A stretch of DNA of 64,000 bases from Acinetobacter sp. ANC 4862 (lineage in GTDB: Bacteria; Pseudomonadota; Gammaproteobacteria; Pseudomonadales; Moraxellaceae). Positions 10,415 through 19,676 of this stretch are shown piece after piece. The stretch spans positions 1-64,000 of the forward strand of contig NZ_SJXH01000014.1 of the NCBI RefSeq assembly GCF_004336635.1, read 5' to 3'. Positions within the stretch are counted from its first letter, which is position 1. Each line of letters begins with the position of its first letter. Position numbers and translations under genes: made by a program. The notes under the pieces were generated by a model. The model was not told where the DNA came from. It was given only the letters and a program-made list of their open reading frames with translations, and made no database searches.

Positions 10415-10525
10415 CTTTTCATTTTGCTTTTTTTCTATTACTTTATGGCTTCAAAAGGAAACGTGATAGATTGAATCCAGGCATCAAAGACTATCAAAAA
10501 GCACAAAAAGTCTATATGATGACGC

Positions 10526-10550
10526 CCCTCGAAGGAGAATCTCCTGAGGG
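10526..10550. other. Strong GC-rich hairpin between cpdA and dksA
   Basis: CCCTC (10526-10530) pairs with GAGGG (10546-10550) and AGGAG (10533-10537) with CTCCT (10541-10545), around an AAT loop with a 2-base bulge. It is unusual in this AT-rich gap. No U-run follows. It lies just upstream of the likely dksA promoter, so it may mark the 3' end of the cpdA transcript. Confidence 0.4.
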
Positions 10551-10564
10551 TTGGATAAAAACAC

Positions 10565-10594
10565 TTGCATATCACCATATTTTTTGCGTATAGA
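10565..10594 (+). promoter_or_regulatory. Candidate sigma-70 promoter of dksA
   Basis: TTGCAT (10565-10570) and TATAGA (10589-10594) are separated by 18 bases, about 30 bases before the dksA ATG. The match is reasonable but unproven. Confidence 0.4.
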
Positions 10595-10623
10595 TAATAC
10601 GTATATGATGAGGAATGCCCTAA

Positions 10624-11151
10624 ATGGCGAATGACAACCAAAATCAAGTCTTGGACGAACAAACTGATGTTGTAGATGAAAAATCTACAAAACGTGTGCG
10701 AAAAACCAAGCCAAAAGCGTCAGAAAGTGGTTCTACTGCTAGCTTATTTGGTATTGCACCTTATCAGCCGAAAAAAAATGAAGAATACATGTCCGAAGGA
10801 CAGCTTGAGCATTTCCGCCAAATTCTGTTGGCATGGAAAGAAGAGCTAATGTCTGAAGTGGATCGTACCTTAAACACCATGCAGGATGAAAATACTGCAT
10901 TGCCTGACGTCAATGACCGTGCGACACAAGAAGAAGAGTTTGCCATTGAACTGCGTACACGTGACCGTGAACGTAAATTGATCCGTAAAATTGAGCAATC
11001 AATTGAAGCGATTAAAAACGATGACTATGGTTTCTGTGAAACGTGTGGTATTGAAATTGGTCTGCGTCGTCTTGAAGCACGTCCAACTGCAACCCTTTGT
11101 ATTGACTGCAAAACTTTAGCAGAAATCAAAGAGAAGCAAAATAACGGTTAA
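10624..11151 (+). CDS. dksA: RNA polymerase-binding transcription factor DksA
   Basis: 175 residues. DksA enters the secondary channel of RNA polymerase and works with ppGpp to repress rRNA promoters and activate amino-acid genes in the stringent response. The coiled-coil tip carries the essential DxxDxA motif (D95-V-N-D98-R-A100), and the C-terminal four-cysteine zinc finger reads CETC...CIDC. The N-terminus is about 25 residues longer than E. coli DksA (151), rich in Lys, Glu and Ser and probably disordered. GAGG precedes the ATG. gluQ follows directly, the standard dksA-gluQ order. Confidence 0.95.
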   Translation: MANDNQNQVLDEQTDVVDEKSTKRVRKTKPKASESGSTASLFGIAPYQPKKNEEYMSEGQLEHFRQILLAWKEELMSEVDRTLNTMQDENTALPDVNDRATQEEEFAIELRTRDRERKLIRKIEQSIEAIKNDDYGFCETCGIEIGLRRLEARPTATLCIDCKTLAEIKEKQNNG

Positions 11152-11182
11152 TTGCAGTTAATGCTTAATAATCCTCCCCTAA

Positions 11183-11205
11183 CCCCTTCTTTAATCAAGG
11201 AGGGG
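11183..11205 (+). promoter_or_regulatory. Hairpin overlapping the gluQ ribosome-binding site
   Basis: CCCCTTCTT (11183-11191) pairs over nine positions, one a G-U, with AAGGAGGGG (11197-11205) around a 5-base loop. The right arm is the gluQ Shine-Dalgarno sequence, nine bases before the ATG. Folding would hide it. The C-rich/G-rich unit also resembles the short dispersed repeats common in Acinetobacter genomes (from memory, not checked). Confidence 0.5.
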
Positions 11206-11214
11206 GATAACAGG

Positions 11215-12078
11215 ATGGCTTATGTGGGTCGGTTTGCGCCATCGCCAACCGGCCCTTTGCATTTTGGCTCACTGCTCACGGCTGTAGCCAGTTACTGTGA
11301 TGCACGTGCGCATAATGGCAAATGGCTGGTCCGGATTGAAGATACCGACATTCCGCGTATTTATCCCGGCAGTGAAGATCATATCCTGCGTTCAATTGAA
11401 GCCTTTCAATTTGAAGCTGATGCAGAAATAATTTTCCAAAAAGACCGTTTAGACATTTACGATGCTGTCATTGATCAACTGCATCAAAACCATTTGGTGT
11501 ATGCCTGCCAATGCACCCGCAAAATGCTGGGTTCGAATCATATCTATACCGGAACTTGCCGCGATCTAAATCTACCTTTTGAGCAGCAAGCCATTCGTGT
11601 CAAAGTGTCCGATCAAGAAATTTGCTTTAGCGATCGTCTGCAAGGAATACATTGTTCCAATCTTCAACAAGACCTTGGAGATTTTGTGCTCAAGCGTCGG
11701 GATGGCATTATTAACTATCAACTGGCTGTGGTGGTGGATGATTATCTGCAAGGCATGACCCATGTGGTTCGTGGTGCAGACCTGCTGGATAATACTGAAC
11801 GGCAAATCTGGCTCGGTTCGATACTGGGTTATCCAAAACTTGAATATATACACCTGCCTTTGGCCATGAATAATCAGGGACAAAAGCTCTCTAAACAGAA
11901 CATGGCGCAAGCCCTCGATCTCAACCGCGCACCTGAATTACTCCAGCAAGCGATTCGCGCCTTGCATCAAGCTGAAGTCGATTTAGACACTCCAGCACAT
12001 ATGCTCAGGCAAGCCATCGCGCAGTGGGATACCCAACAGATTCCACACACAATGCAACTGCAGGGCACTTATTTATAA
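11215..12078 (+). CDS. gluQ: Glutamyl-Q tRNA(Asp) synthetase
   Basis: 287 residues. GluQ is a truncated glutamyl-tRNA synthetase that attaches glutamate to the queuosine base of tRNA(Asp). It has the class I signatures: the HIGH-like motif in GRFAPSPTGPLHFGSLLTA near the start and the KLSKQN motif (KMSKS-like) near residues 222-227. Zinc-site cysteines CQC...C follow YACQCTRKML. No anticodon-binding domain is present, as expected. The ATG at 11215 is used because it begins the conserved MAYVGRFAPSPTG and has a strong G-rich ribosome site; upstream in-frame codons do not match the family. Probably co-transcribed with dksA. Confidence 0.93.
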   Translation: MAYVGRFAPSPTGPLHFGSLLTAVASYCDARAHNGKWLVRIEDTDIPRIYPGSEDHILRSIEAFQFEADAEIIFQKDRLDIYDAVIDQLHQNHLVYACQCTRKMLGSNHIYTGTCRDLNLPFEQQAIRVKVSDQEICFSDRLQGIHCSNLQQDLGDFVLKRRDGIINYQLAVVVDDYLQGMTHVVRGADLLDNTERQIWLGSILGYPKLEYIHLPLAMNNQGQKLSKQNMAQALDLNRAPELLQQAIRALHQAEVDLDTPAHMLRQAIAQWDTQQIPHTMQLQGTYL

Positions 12079-12129
12079 AATTAAAAATGCGCTAAGCTAA
12101 AAGATAAACTTCAAAAAAGAGCTCAGTCT

Positions 12130-12363
12130 ATGTTTTTTATTTTTGGAATAGGTCCGAAAACCAAAATCATTCAGAAAAGTCAGTTTCTTTGCCCGGTATG
12201 CAGGACCAGAAGCGGATATGAATTAAAACAACAGCGTAATTATTTTTCTTTATTTTTTATCCCACTGATTCCCCTTTCAAAGGCAAAAGGAGAATTTGTG
12301 AAATGTCTGAATTGTGGAACTGAAATGCCAAGCACAGTATTAAACCATGCTCAGCCAGATTAA
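12130..12363 (+). CDS. Small zinc-ribbon protein
   Basis: 77 residues with two CxxC knuckles, CPVC near residue 24 and CLNC near residue 60, separated by a hydrophobic stretch (FSLFFIPLIPLSKAKGEFV). This gives a zinc-ribbon fold of the kind annotated only as zinc-ribbon domain-containing protein. The aromatic N-terminus (MFFIFGIGPKTK) is typical of that family. GAG lies upstream of the ATG. It faces ftsW tail to tail with a 32-base gap. The role is unknown; nucleic-acid or protein contacts are a guess. Confidence 0.65.
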   Translation: MFFIFGIGPKTKIIQKSQFLCPVCRTRSGYELKQQRNYFSLFFIPLIPLSKAKGEFVKCLNCGTEMPSTVLNHAQPD

Positions 12364-12395
12364 GGAATAATAGCCAAACTTAGAGACGAGCAACC

Positions 12396-13592
12396 TTAGA
12401 AGCTGGATTCTTCTTTGCTTGGATTGGCTTTTTGCGTGGTGGCATCAATTTTTAAAATCAAACTGATCATCACCGCACACATAATTAACGATGAACCGCC
12501 ATAACTAATAAACGGCAGGGTCAAACCTTTGGTTGGCAGCATGCCCATATTCATCCCTGCATTCACCAGAATTTGCAGCAGGAAAATAATACTGATGCCA
12601 TAGGCCAAATAGCCTGCGCGCAAATATTGGTGTTGCAACGCGCGATGTCCGATTTTAATACAGCACACCAGCATCACAAAGGACAAGACCAACACGGTAC
12701 TGATACCAAAGAAGCCAAACTCTTCACCTAAAATTGCCAGCATAAAGTCGGTATGGGCTTCAGGGAGATAGGACATTTTCTGGATACTATGTCCCAGCCC
12801 CACTCCAACCCATTCCCCCCGACCAAAGGCCATCAGGGCGTTGGAAAGCTGGTAACCAGTGCCTAGTGGATCAGCCCAAGGATCGGTAAAAGATAGCGCG
12901 CGTTGTAAGCGGTATGGCTCAAAGATAATCGCGGCAGCCAAACCCAGAATAATCGCCAGCATGAAACCGATAAACTGGATTGGCGGTGCTCCGGCTAAAA
13001 AGAACACCCCCAAAATCATCAAGACAATTACTGCAGTTGCACCCAAGTCCGGTTCCGCCAGAATCAAACCGACCGTAATCACCATGACGCCGCCCAAGCG
13101 GAACAGACCAGAGAGGTTATTTCGAACCTCTTCTGCCCTGCGCACCACATAATCGGCGGTAAAAATAGCCATCATGACCTTGGCCACTTCAGAAGCCTGC
13201 AAGGTAAAGCCGGCGATCCGAATCCATCGGGTAGAACCATTGACTTCCGTGCCGACCACCAAAACCACCGCCAGCAACAGAATGGTCATAATCCACAATG
13301 GAAAGGTATTATTGAACCAGATATTTAACGACACTTTATAGGTCAAAAATGCGGCTACCGCGGCCACAAGAATTGAAATCCCATGTCGGATCACATAGTG
13401 AAACGCATTTTCATGTAACCGGTCTGCATAGGGCATCGATGCCGATGCCACCATGATTGAACCGATACACAACAATGCAATCACGCAAAAAATCAGCACA
13501 TTACGCGGTGTAACTTCAGCAGGGATTTTAGCTCCCCACTCATTATAGACCTGATTAATTTTACTTATGGTCGTCTGAGCTAACCCAGCCAT
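12396..13592 (-). CDS. ftsW: Septal peptidoglycan polymerase FtsW
   Basis: 398 residues of a SEDS-family integral membrane protein with about ten transmembrane segments. FtsW polymerises lipid II at the division septum together with the transpeptidase FtsI. SEDS hallmarks are present: STRWIRIAGFTLQASEVAKV, AEPDLGATAV, TDPWADPLGTGYQLSNALMAFGRGEW and the C-terminal GMNMGMLPTKGLTLPFISYGGSS. The catalytic Asp region (AEPD/DLG) is intact. It begins 21 bases after the murD stop, on the same strand, forming the end of a murD-ftsW pair. The cytoplasmic N-terminal tail of about 30 residues is ordinary for FtsW rather than RodA. Confidence 0.95.
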   Translation of the reverse strand: MAGLAQTTISKINQVYNEWGAKIPAEVTPRNVLIFCVIALLCIGSIMVASASMPYADRLHENAFHYVIRHGISILVAAVAAFLTYKVSLNIWFNNTFPLWIMTILLLAVVLVVGTEVNGSTRWIRIAGFTLQASEVAKVMMAIFTADYVVRRAEEVRNNLSGLFRLGGVMVITVGLILAEPDLGATAVIVLMILGVFFLAGAPPIQFIGFMLAIILGLAAAIIFEPYRLQRALSFTDPWADPLGTGYQLSNALMAFGRGEWVGVGLGHSIQKMSYLPEAHTDFMLAILGEEFGFFGISTVLVLSFVMLVCCIKIGHRALQHQYLRAGYLAYGISIIFLLQILVNAGMNMGMLPTKGLTLPFISYGGSSLIMCAVMISLILKIDATTQKANPSKEESSF

Positions 13593-13613
13593 ACAACGTT
13601 CCTTATCATTCTT

Positions 13614-15002
<1,389 letters not shown>

Positions 15003-15070
15003 TTAGCACTTTGCTCTTTTGAATGCTTTTTCTGTTTTGACTTTATGAGTCTTTTTTTGTGTCCGCGCGT

Positions 15071-15102
15071 AAAAAAACCGTCATAAAAAAGACGGTTTTT
15101 TT
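15071..15102 (-). terminator. Intrinsic terminator of the feo operon
   Basis: ACCGTC/GACGGT stem extended by A7/T7 tracts (15071-15082 and 15091-15102) with an 8-base loop. It is A/T-flanked on both sides and lies 23 bases beyond the stop of the small feo-operon protein. Confidence 0.85.
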
Positions 15103-15124
15103 AAATTGAGCACAAACTCGGAAT

Positions 15125-15376
15125 TTATTTCCACTTTACGGCCTGAACTTCCGGTTTAGTCTTAACGTTATCCTCAGTTGCAGAACAGCCACAGCTTCCT
15201 CCGCAACCGGAAACCATCGCGGGCTTTAACCATTTGGCTAAAGTGAACCAGCCCTGCTGGGCACAAAAACTGGACAACTGCATGAAGACTGAGTTTGCCG
15301 TCTTAGGAAACACCTTTTTGAAGACCACAATTGCACTCCAAATCACCAATGCCGCAACAATCACAACTTCAATCAT
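15125..15376 (-). CDS. FeoB-associated small Cys-rich membrane protein
   Basis: 83 residues. One N-terminal transmembrane helix (IEVVIVAALVIWSAIVVF) leads to a short basic/amphipathic segment and then a compact cysteine cluster (GCGGSCGC) with an acidic and lysine tail. It is the third gene of feoA-feoB-x, 47 bases after feoB. Its layout resembles the FeoB-associated Cys-rich membrane proteins known from other phyla and it sits where enterics have feoC. An iron-handling or FeoB-assembly role is inferred from place and cysteines only. There is no winged-helix FeoC fold. Confidence 0.6.
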   Translation of the reverse strand: MIEVVIVAALVIWSAIVVFKKVFPKTANSVFMQLSSFCAQQGWFTLAKWLKPAMVSGCGGSCGCSATEDNVKTKPEVQAVKWK

Positions 15377-15423
15377 CTCAATCTCCTGTGCAGATTATTT
15401 TCAGTCAACTGAACCCAATCCAA

Positions 15424-17280
15424 TTAACCCAAATAGTGGGTTGCAATTTGATAGGTCAGAAAAGACATCAAATAAGCCAAACCAAATAAATAAGCGGTCA
15501 TAAAGCTCACGGTTTTCCATGAACCTGTTTCACGGCGCACGGTCGCCAGTGTAGCCAGACAATGTGGTGCATAGATAAACCAGACCAGCAGTGATAAACC
15601 GGTCGCCAATGACCAGCCCAGGTCACCTGTGCCACCGATAATAGAGGCCAAGCCTTGTGACATGGCATCCTCATCTACCGCAGAAAGCGCATAGACTGTA
15701 CCCAATGCAGCCACCACCACTTCACGTGCGGCCATGGCAGGAATCAAGGCAATACAGATTTGCCAGTTAAAGCCCAGCGGGGCAAAAATCGGTTGCATCA
15801 GATGACCCAGCATTCCGGCAAAGGAATAATCAATTGCCGGAGCAGTTGCACCGTCCGGAGCTTGCGGGAAAGTACACAAGAACCAAAGCAAAATAGACAG
15901 CGCGAAGATGATGCCACCGACACGTTTCAAGAAAATTTTGGCGCGATCCAGCAAACCAATCCAAATGCTTTTCACATCTGGAAAACGGTAGCTTGGCAAT
16001 TCCATCAGCAACATATGTTGTGATTTATCTTTTTGAAAGAATTTCAGAACGAAAGATACCATCAGCGCACTGACAATCCCGGCCATATATAGAGCAAACA
16101 ACACCAGACCTTGCAGGTTAAACACGCCCCAAACCATATATTCAGGAATAAAGGCGGCAATCAGCAAGGCATATACTGGTAAACGGGCTGAACAGGTCAT
16201 TAGCGGTGCCACAAAAATCGTGGTTAAACGGTCACGCGGATCACTGATGCTACGGGTTGCCATAATCCCCGGGACTGCACAGGCAAAACTGGATAACAGC
16301 GGAATAAAGGCACGACCACTTAAGCCGGCTTTAAACATCAGTTTATCCAGCAAAAACGCAGCACGCGGTAAATAACCCGACTCTTCTAACACCAAAATAA
16401 AGAAGAACAGAATCAAAATTTGTGGCAAGAACACCACCACACCGCCCGCACCGGCGATAATGCCATCCACCACCAAACTGTTCAGTAATGGATGCGATAT
16501 GTGCGGTCCAACATATTCACCCAGCCAGCCAAAGAAGGCTTCAATCCCATCCATAAACGGTGCAGCCCAGGCAAATACCGCCTGAAAAACCACAAACATC
16601 ATCAGCGCCAGACTGACCAACCCCAAAACCGGATGTAAAAATATTTTATCGAGGAAGTCGGAGCGTTTATCTTCCTGCTCAACTGAATGCACCACATCAT
16701 GCAAAATCGTAGTGATTTTATGATGATTATCGCCCGTCAAGCCGCTGAGCTCAGTATGCGGGATCGAATATTTACCTTGATCCAGCGCATTCATCAGGTT
16801 TTCAATGCCCGAATTACGCACCGCAACGGTTTCCACCACAGGAATACCTAAACGTTCCGCCAATTTTTGCGTATTAATTTGCATGCCACGGCGACGCGCT
16901 TCATCCATCATATTCAGCACAAGCAGAATTGGACGGCCCAGCTCGATCATTTCCAAAACCAAACCTAAATGCAGTTTCAGGTTCGTGGCATCGACCACAC
17001 ACAAGAACGCATCTTGCTGACCTTCTTCGGCAATTTTACCTTGTACGACATCACGAGTAATCGCTTCATCCGGACTGGTGGCATCTAAGCTATAAGTTCC
17101 AGGCAAATCCAGAACACGGACTGGCTTACCGGATGGCAAGGTGAACTGCCCCACCTTACGTTCAACCGTGACACCGGCATAGTTGGCGACTTTCTGACGT
17201 GTACCAGTCAGATGGTTAAATAATGATGTTTTACCGCAGTTTGGGTTACCTACCAGGGCAATACGCAGCGCATCACTCAT
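15424..17280 (-). CDS. feoB: Ferrous iron transporter FeoB
   Basis: 618 residues. FeoB is the main bacterial Fe(II) importer. Its N-terminal G domain has G1 GNPNCGKTS (12-20), the switch/G2 NYAGVTVER, G3 DLPGTYS and G4 NMMD. A GDI helical domain and a two-Gate membrane core follow (blocks such as LEESGYLPRAAFLLDK and CAVPGIMATR, plus the second Gate with AAREVVVAALGTVYAL). It is shorter than E. coli FeoB (773) because the C-terminal tail is trimmed, which is common outside enterics. The ATG overlaps the feoA stop as ATGA, so the two are translationally coupled. Iron regulation is expected through the site upstream of feoA. Confidence 0.96.
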   Translation of the reverse strand: MSDALRIALVGNPNCGKTSLFNHLTGTRQKVANYAGVTVERKVGQFTLPSGKPVRVLDLPGTYSLDATSPDEAITRDVVQGKIAEEGQQDAFLCVVDATNLKLHLGLVLEMIELGRPILLVLNMMDEARRRGMQINTQKLAERLGIPVVETVAVRNSGIENLMNALDQGKYSIPHTELSGLTGDNHHKITTILHDVVHSVEQEDKRSDFLDKIFLHPVLGLVSLALMMFVVFQAVFAWAAPFMDGIEAFFGWLGEYVGPHISHPLLNSLVVDGIIAGAGGVVVFLPQILILFFFILVLEESGYLPRAAFLLDKLMFKAGLSGRAFIPLLSSFACAVPGIMATRSISDPRDRLTTIFVAPLMTCSARLPVYALLIAAFIPEYMVWGVFNLQGLVLFALYMAGIVSALMVSFVLKFFQKDKSQHMLLMELPSYRFPDVKSIWIGLLDRAKIFLKRVGGIIFALSILLWFLCTFPQAPDGATAPAIDYSFAGMLGHLMQPIFAPLGFNWQICIALIPAMAAREVVVAALGTVYALSAVDEDAMSQGLASIIGGTGDLGWSLATGLSLLVWFIYAPHCLATLATVRRETGSWKTVSFMTAYLFGLAYLMSFLTYQIATHYLG

Positions 17281-17540
17281 GCAGGTGCTCCCTCAAGATT
17301 AATTTCAATTTTTTCAGCTTCAACTTTACGCAGTGCGAATCGGGTAAATCCAACTTGAATCAAAATCGGGTCGCCACCAAAAATACCTTTGGTAATGACC
17401 TGTACTTTTGTGCCTGGAACAAAACCTAGAGTCTCTAAACGACTTGCCACTAAATCGTTTTGAGCAATATTGCCATCTAAAGTTCTGTTGACTTTGCTGA
17501 TGATGGCTGTTTGTTTCACTTTTAAATCAGATAAACGCAC
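17277..17540 (-). CDS. feoA: Ferrous iron transport protein FeoA
   Basis: 87 residues from a proposed GTG start at 17540, with AGGA nine bases upstream. FeoA is a small SH3-like cytoplasmic protein needed for FeoB function. The sequence LSDLKVKQTAIISKV followed by LGFVPGTKVQVITKGIFGGDPILIQVGFTRFALR is the standard FeoA pattern. The open frame extends further 5', but that extension is unlike the family and would run through the Fur-like site, so the short start is preferred. It ends inside the feoB start (ATGA). Confidence 0.85.
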   Translation of the reverse strand: MRLSDLKVKQTAIISKVNRTLDGNIAQNDLVASRLETLGFVPGTKVQVITKGIFGGDPILIQVGFTRFALRKVEAEKIEINLEGAPA

Positions 17541-17576
17541 CGCATCTAATCCTAAAATATTTTGAACAGTATACAA

Positions 17577-17620
17577 ACAAATGAGAATAATTACCAAGTA
17601 AGGTTTATTCCAATTCTCAT
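17577..17620 (-). promoter_or_regulatory. Fur-like box(es) upstream of feoA
   Basis: ACAAATGAGAATAATTACC (17577-17595) matches 13 of 19 positions of the classical Fur consensus GATAATGATAATCATTATC. A second ATGAGAAT lies inverted at 17613-17620. Both are in the 171-base gap between feoA and the divergent xerD, 37-80 bases before the feoA start, where iron-Fur repression would be expected. Confidence 0.6.
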
Positions 17621-17711
17621 CTTGTTCTGTTACATCGACATTACTGCAGAATTGTTCTAAATTGATCCAAGCCAAGAAAAACTTGGATTTTTCATTCAAT
17701 GTAGAAGTGAC

Positions 17712-18629
17712 ATGCTTAATAAAAAACCTCGTATCCCTGCTCCTGTGAGCATTCCTGAACATTTAAGTTTTTTACAGGGTTTCCGAGATTATTTAATTGC
17801 ACAAACCGTCAGTCCGCATACCCGCAATGCTTATCTGTCTGATTTAGTTCAATGTAGTGAATGTAATCCCAACTCAATGCCAGATTGGAACAGTGATGAC
17901 ATTTCCGATGTTCTATTAAGCCTGACCAAACAAGGCAAAAGCCCACGTTCGATTGCGCGATCACTTTCTGCACTGCGGTCTTTTTATAAGTTTTTACGTG
18001 AACAAAAACTGCGCTCTGACAATCCGGTTGCGACCCACAAAACCCCTAAAATTGGTCGTTCGCTCCCGAAAGATATTTCCGAACAGGAAGTTGAAGCCTT
18101 AATTCATGCACCCGATGTTGAAACGGCTTTGGGTTTACGTGATCGCGCCATGCTTGAAGTGCTGTATGCCTGCGGGTTGCGGGTAACTGAACTCCTCAAT
18201 TTGCGGCTTGAATTGATTAATTTGAAACAAGGCTATTTACGTATTGTCGGCAAAGGCAATAAAGAACGTCTGGTGCCTTTAGGGCAAGTGGCTTGTGAGT
18301 GGATTGAAAAATACCTCACTGAAGCACGTTCCAGTTTGTATAAATCTGCCACTGATTATGTGTTTTTAACCCAGCACGGCGGCATTATGAGCCGACAAAA
18401 TTTCTGGTATGCCATTAAACGCTATGCGCTACAAGCTGGAGTGCAGGCTGAATTATCGCCGCATACTTTACGCCATGCCTTCGCCACCCATTTACTCAAT
18501 CATGGTGCGGACTTACGTGTCGTTCAGATGTTATTGGGTCACAGTGATTTATCGACCACGCAAATTTATACTCACGTGGCTCAAATCCGAATGCAACAAC
18601 TGCATGCTACCCATCACCCGCGTGCTTAG
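17712..18629 (+). CDS. xerD: Site-specific tyrosine recombinase XerD
   Basis: 305 residues. With XerC it resolves chromosome dimers at dif under FtsK control. The N-terminal SAM-like DNA-binding domain (about 15-105) and the catalytic domain carry the full set of catalytic residues: R157 (CGLRVTE), K181 (GKGNKE), H251 and R254 (SPHTLRHAF), H277 (LLGHSD) and Y286 (QIYTHV). XerD is preferred over XerC because dsbC, hom and thrC follow, the same neighbourhood as Pseudomonas xerD, and E. coli xerD also precedes dsbC. It is transcribed divergently from feoA. Confidence 0.92.
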   Translation: MLNKKPRIPAPVSIPEHLSFLQGFRDYLIAQTVSPHTRNAYLSDLVQCSECNPNSMPDWNSDDISDVLLSLTKQGKSPRSIARSLSALRSFYKFLREQKLRSDNPVATHKTPKIGRSLPKDISEQEVEALIHAPDVETALGLRDRAMLEVLYACGLRVTELLNLRLELINLKQGYLRIVGKGNKERLVPLGQVACEWIEKYLTEARSSLYKSATDYVFLTQHGGIMSRQNFWYAIKRYALQAGVQAELSPHTLRHAFATHLLNHGADLRVVQMLLGHSDLSTTQIYTHVAQIRMQQLHATHHPRA

Positions 18630-18737
18630 CATGATCTTCATTCATCATCTAAGACCAAGAAGTGTTAACGAGCGCGGCTTTTTTTTTGTTATGCTAAGCC
18701 ACCAATTTTTATCTATAGCTAAAAGAAAGGGTTATTT

Positions 18738-19553
18738 ATGTCATTTACCCGCTCAAAAATTTTTATTGCATGCACCTTGGCAAGCAGCCTGCTAATCACT
18801 GCTTGTTCCAACTCAAATAACGATGAAAAAAAGCAAGGTACTTTAACGGCTAGTGCACCCGCAACCGGACAGGCATCGAATATTTCCGAGCGCAATGCAC
18901 AGCAGCGTTTGATTAACACACTGCAACAGCACTTTAAAAAAGCCAATATCAATGCCAAAGTTTTAGATATTAAAGCCACTGAAGTACCGAATTTGTATTG
19001 GGTCAATCTTGAAGGCATGTCATCGGTTTATGCCACCGCAGATGGGAAATACATTATTCAAGGTGATGTACTGCGTTTGGGCGATAGTAAAATTCATAAT
19101 GTCAGTGAAAACCTACAATCTGCTGCCAATAAAAAACTACTGGCGAGCTTAAAAACTGAAGACCTGCTGGTTTATAAAGCGCAAGGCAAAACCAAACATA
19201 TTGTGTATGTATTTACCGATGCCAGCTGTCCGTATTGCCATAAACTGCATGAACACATGAGCGAAATTAATGCCAAAGGCATTGAAGTGCGTTATATCGC
19301 ATGGCCACGTGGCGAACAGTTCATGCCAGCCATGGAAAGCGTGTGGTGTAGTGAAGATCGTCAGGCAGCCTTTAATCAAGCCATTGCCGGTGCGCCTCTT
19401 GCTCCTGCAACCTGTAAAAATCCAGTCCGGGCACAATACCAATTGGGTCTGAATATGGGCGTCAATGGTACCCCTGCGATTTATAATCAAGAGGGTGTTT
19501 ACCTCGGTGGATACCTATCTCCAGAGGAATTAGCAGAGCGCTTAAATAACTAA
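18738..19553 (+). CDS. dsbC: DsbC-family disulfide isomerase, predicted lipoprotein
   Basis: 271 residues. DsbC shuffles wrong disulfides in periplasmic proteins. The N-terminal dimerisation domain (about 50-125) is followed by a thioredoxin fold with the active site C164-PY-C167 and the cis-proline loop NGTPAIY. Unlike E. coli DsbC, which has a cleaved signal, this one ends its signal in a lipobox (LLITAC, Cys23) followed by a Ser/Asn/Lys-rich linker, so it is probably membrane-anchored. It lies between xerD and hom on the same strand. Confidence 0.88.
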   Translation: MSFTRSKIFIACTLASSLLITACSNSNNDEKKQGTLTASAPATGQASNISERNAQQRLINTLQQHFKKANINAKVLDIKATEVPNLYWVNLEGMSSVYATADGKYIIQGDVLRLGDSKIHNVSENLQSAANKKLLASLKTEDLLVYKAQGKTKHIVYVFTDASCPYCHKLHEHMSEINAKGIEVRYIAWPRGEQFMPAMESVWCSEDRQAAFNQAIAGAPLAPATCKNPVRAQYQLGLNMGVNGTPAIYNQEGVYLGGYLSPEELAERLNN

Positions 19554-19676
19554 TTTTTATTCGTTAAATTACTGTTTTTTATAGTTGCAGATAAAGTTAT
19601 TTCTTTCCTAGAGTCTCATGCTTTTTTTAGCTATGATCTAGGTTCGCTTAAAATTGATTAGATATTGGAGTGTGAC

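Noticed and set aside
10441..10593. Open plus-strand frame running through the cpdA-dksA hairpin
   Set aside because: It has no credible start or ribosome site, no recognisable protein, and overlaps the likely dksA promoter.
15234..15503. Plus-strand open frame across the feo-operon small gene
   Set aside because: It is the antisense shadow of two well-supported feo-operon genes and shows no protein family features.
17541..17762. Longer feoA reading frame with an N-terminal extension
   Set aside because: The extension is unlike FeoA, would overlap xerD and the Fur-like site, and the GTG at 17540 gives the family length.
18690..18705. T-run after xerD (GCGCGGC then T9) as an intrinsic terminator
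   Set aside because: The upstream stem is weak and poorly paired; not enough to call.
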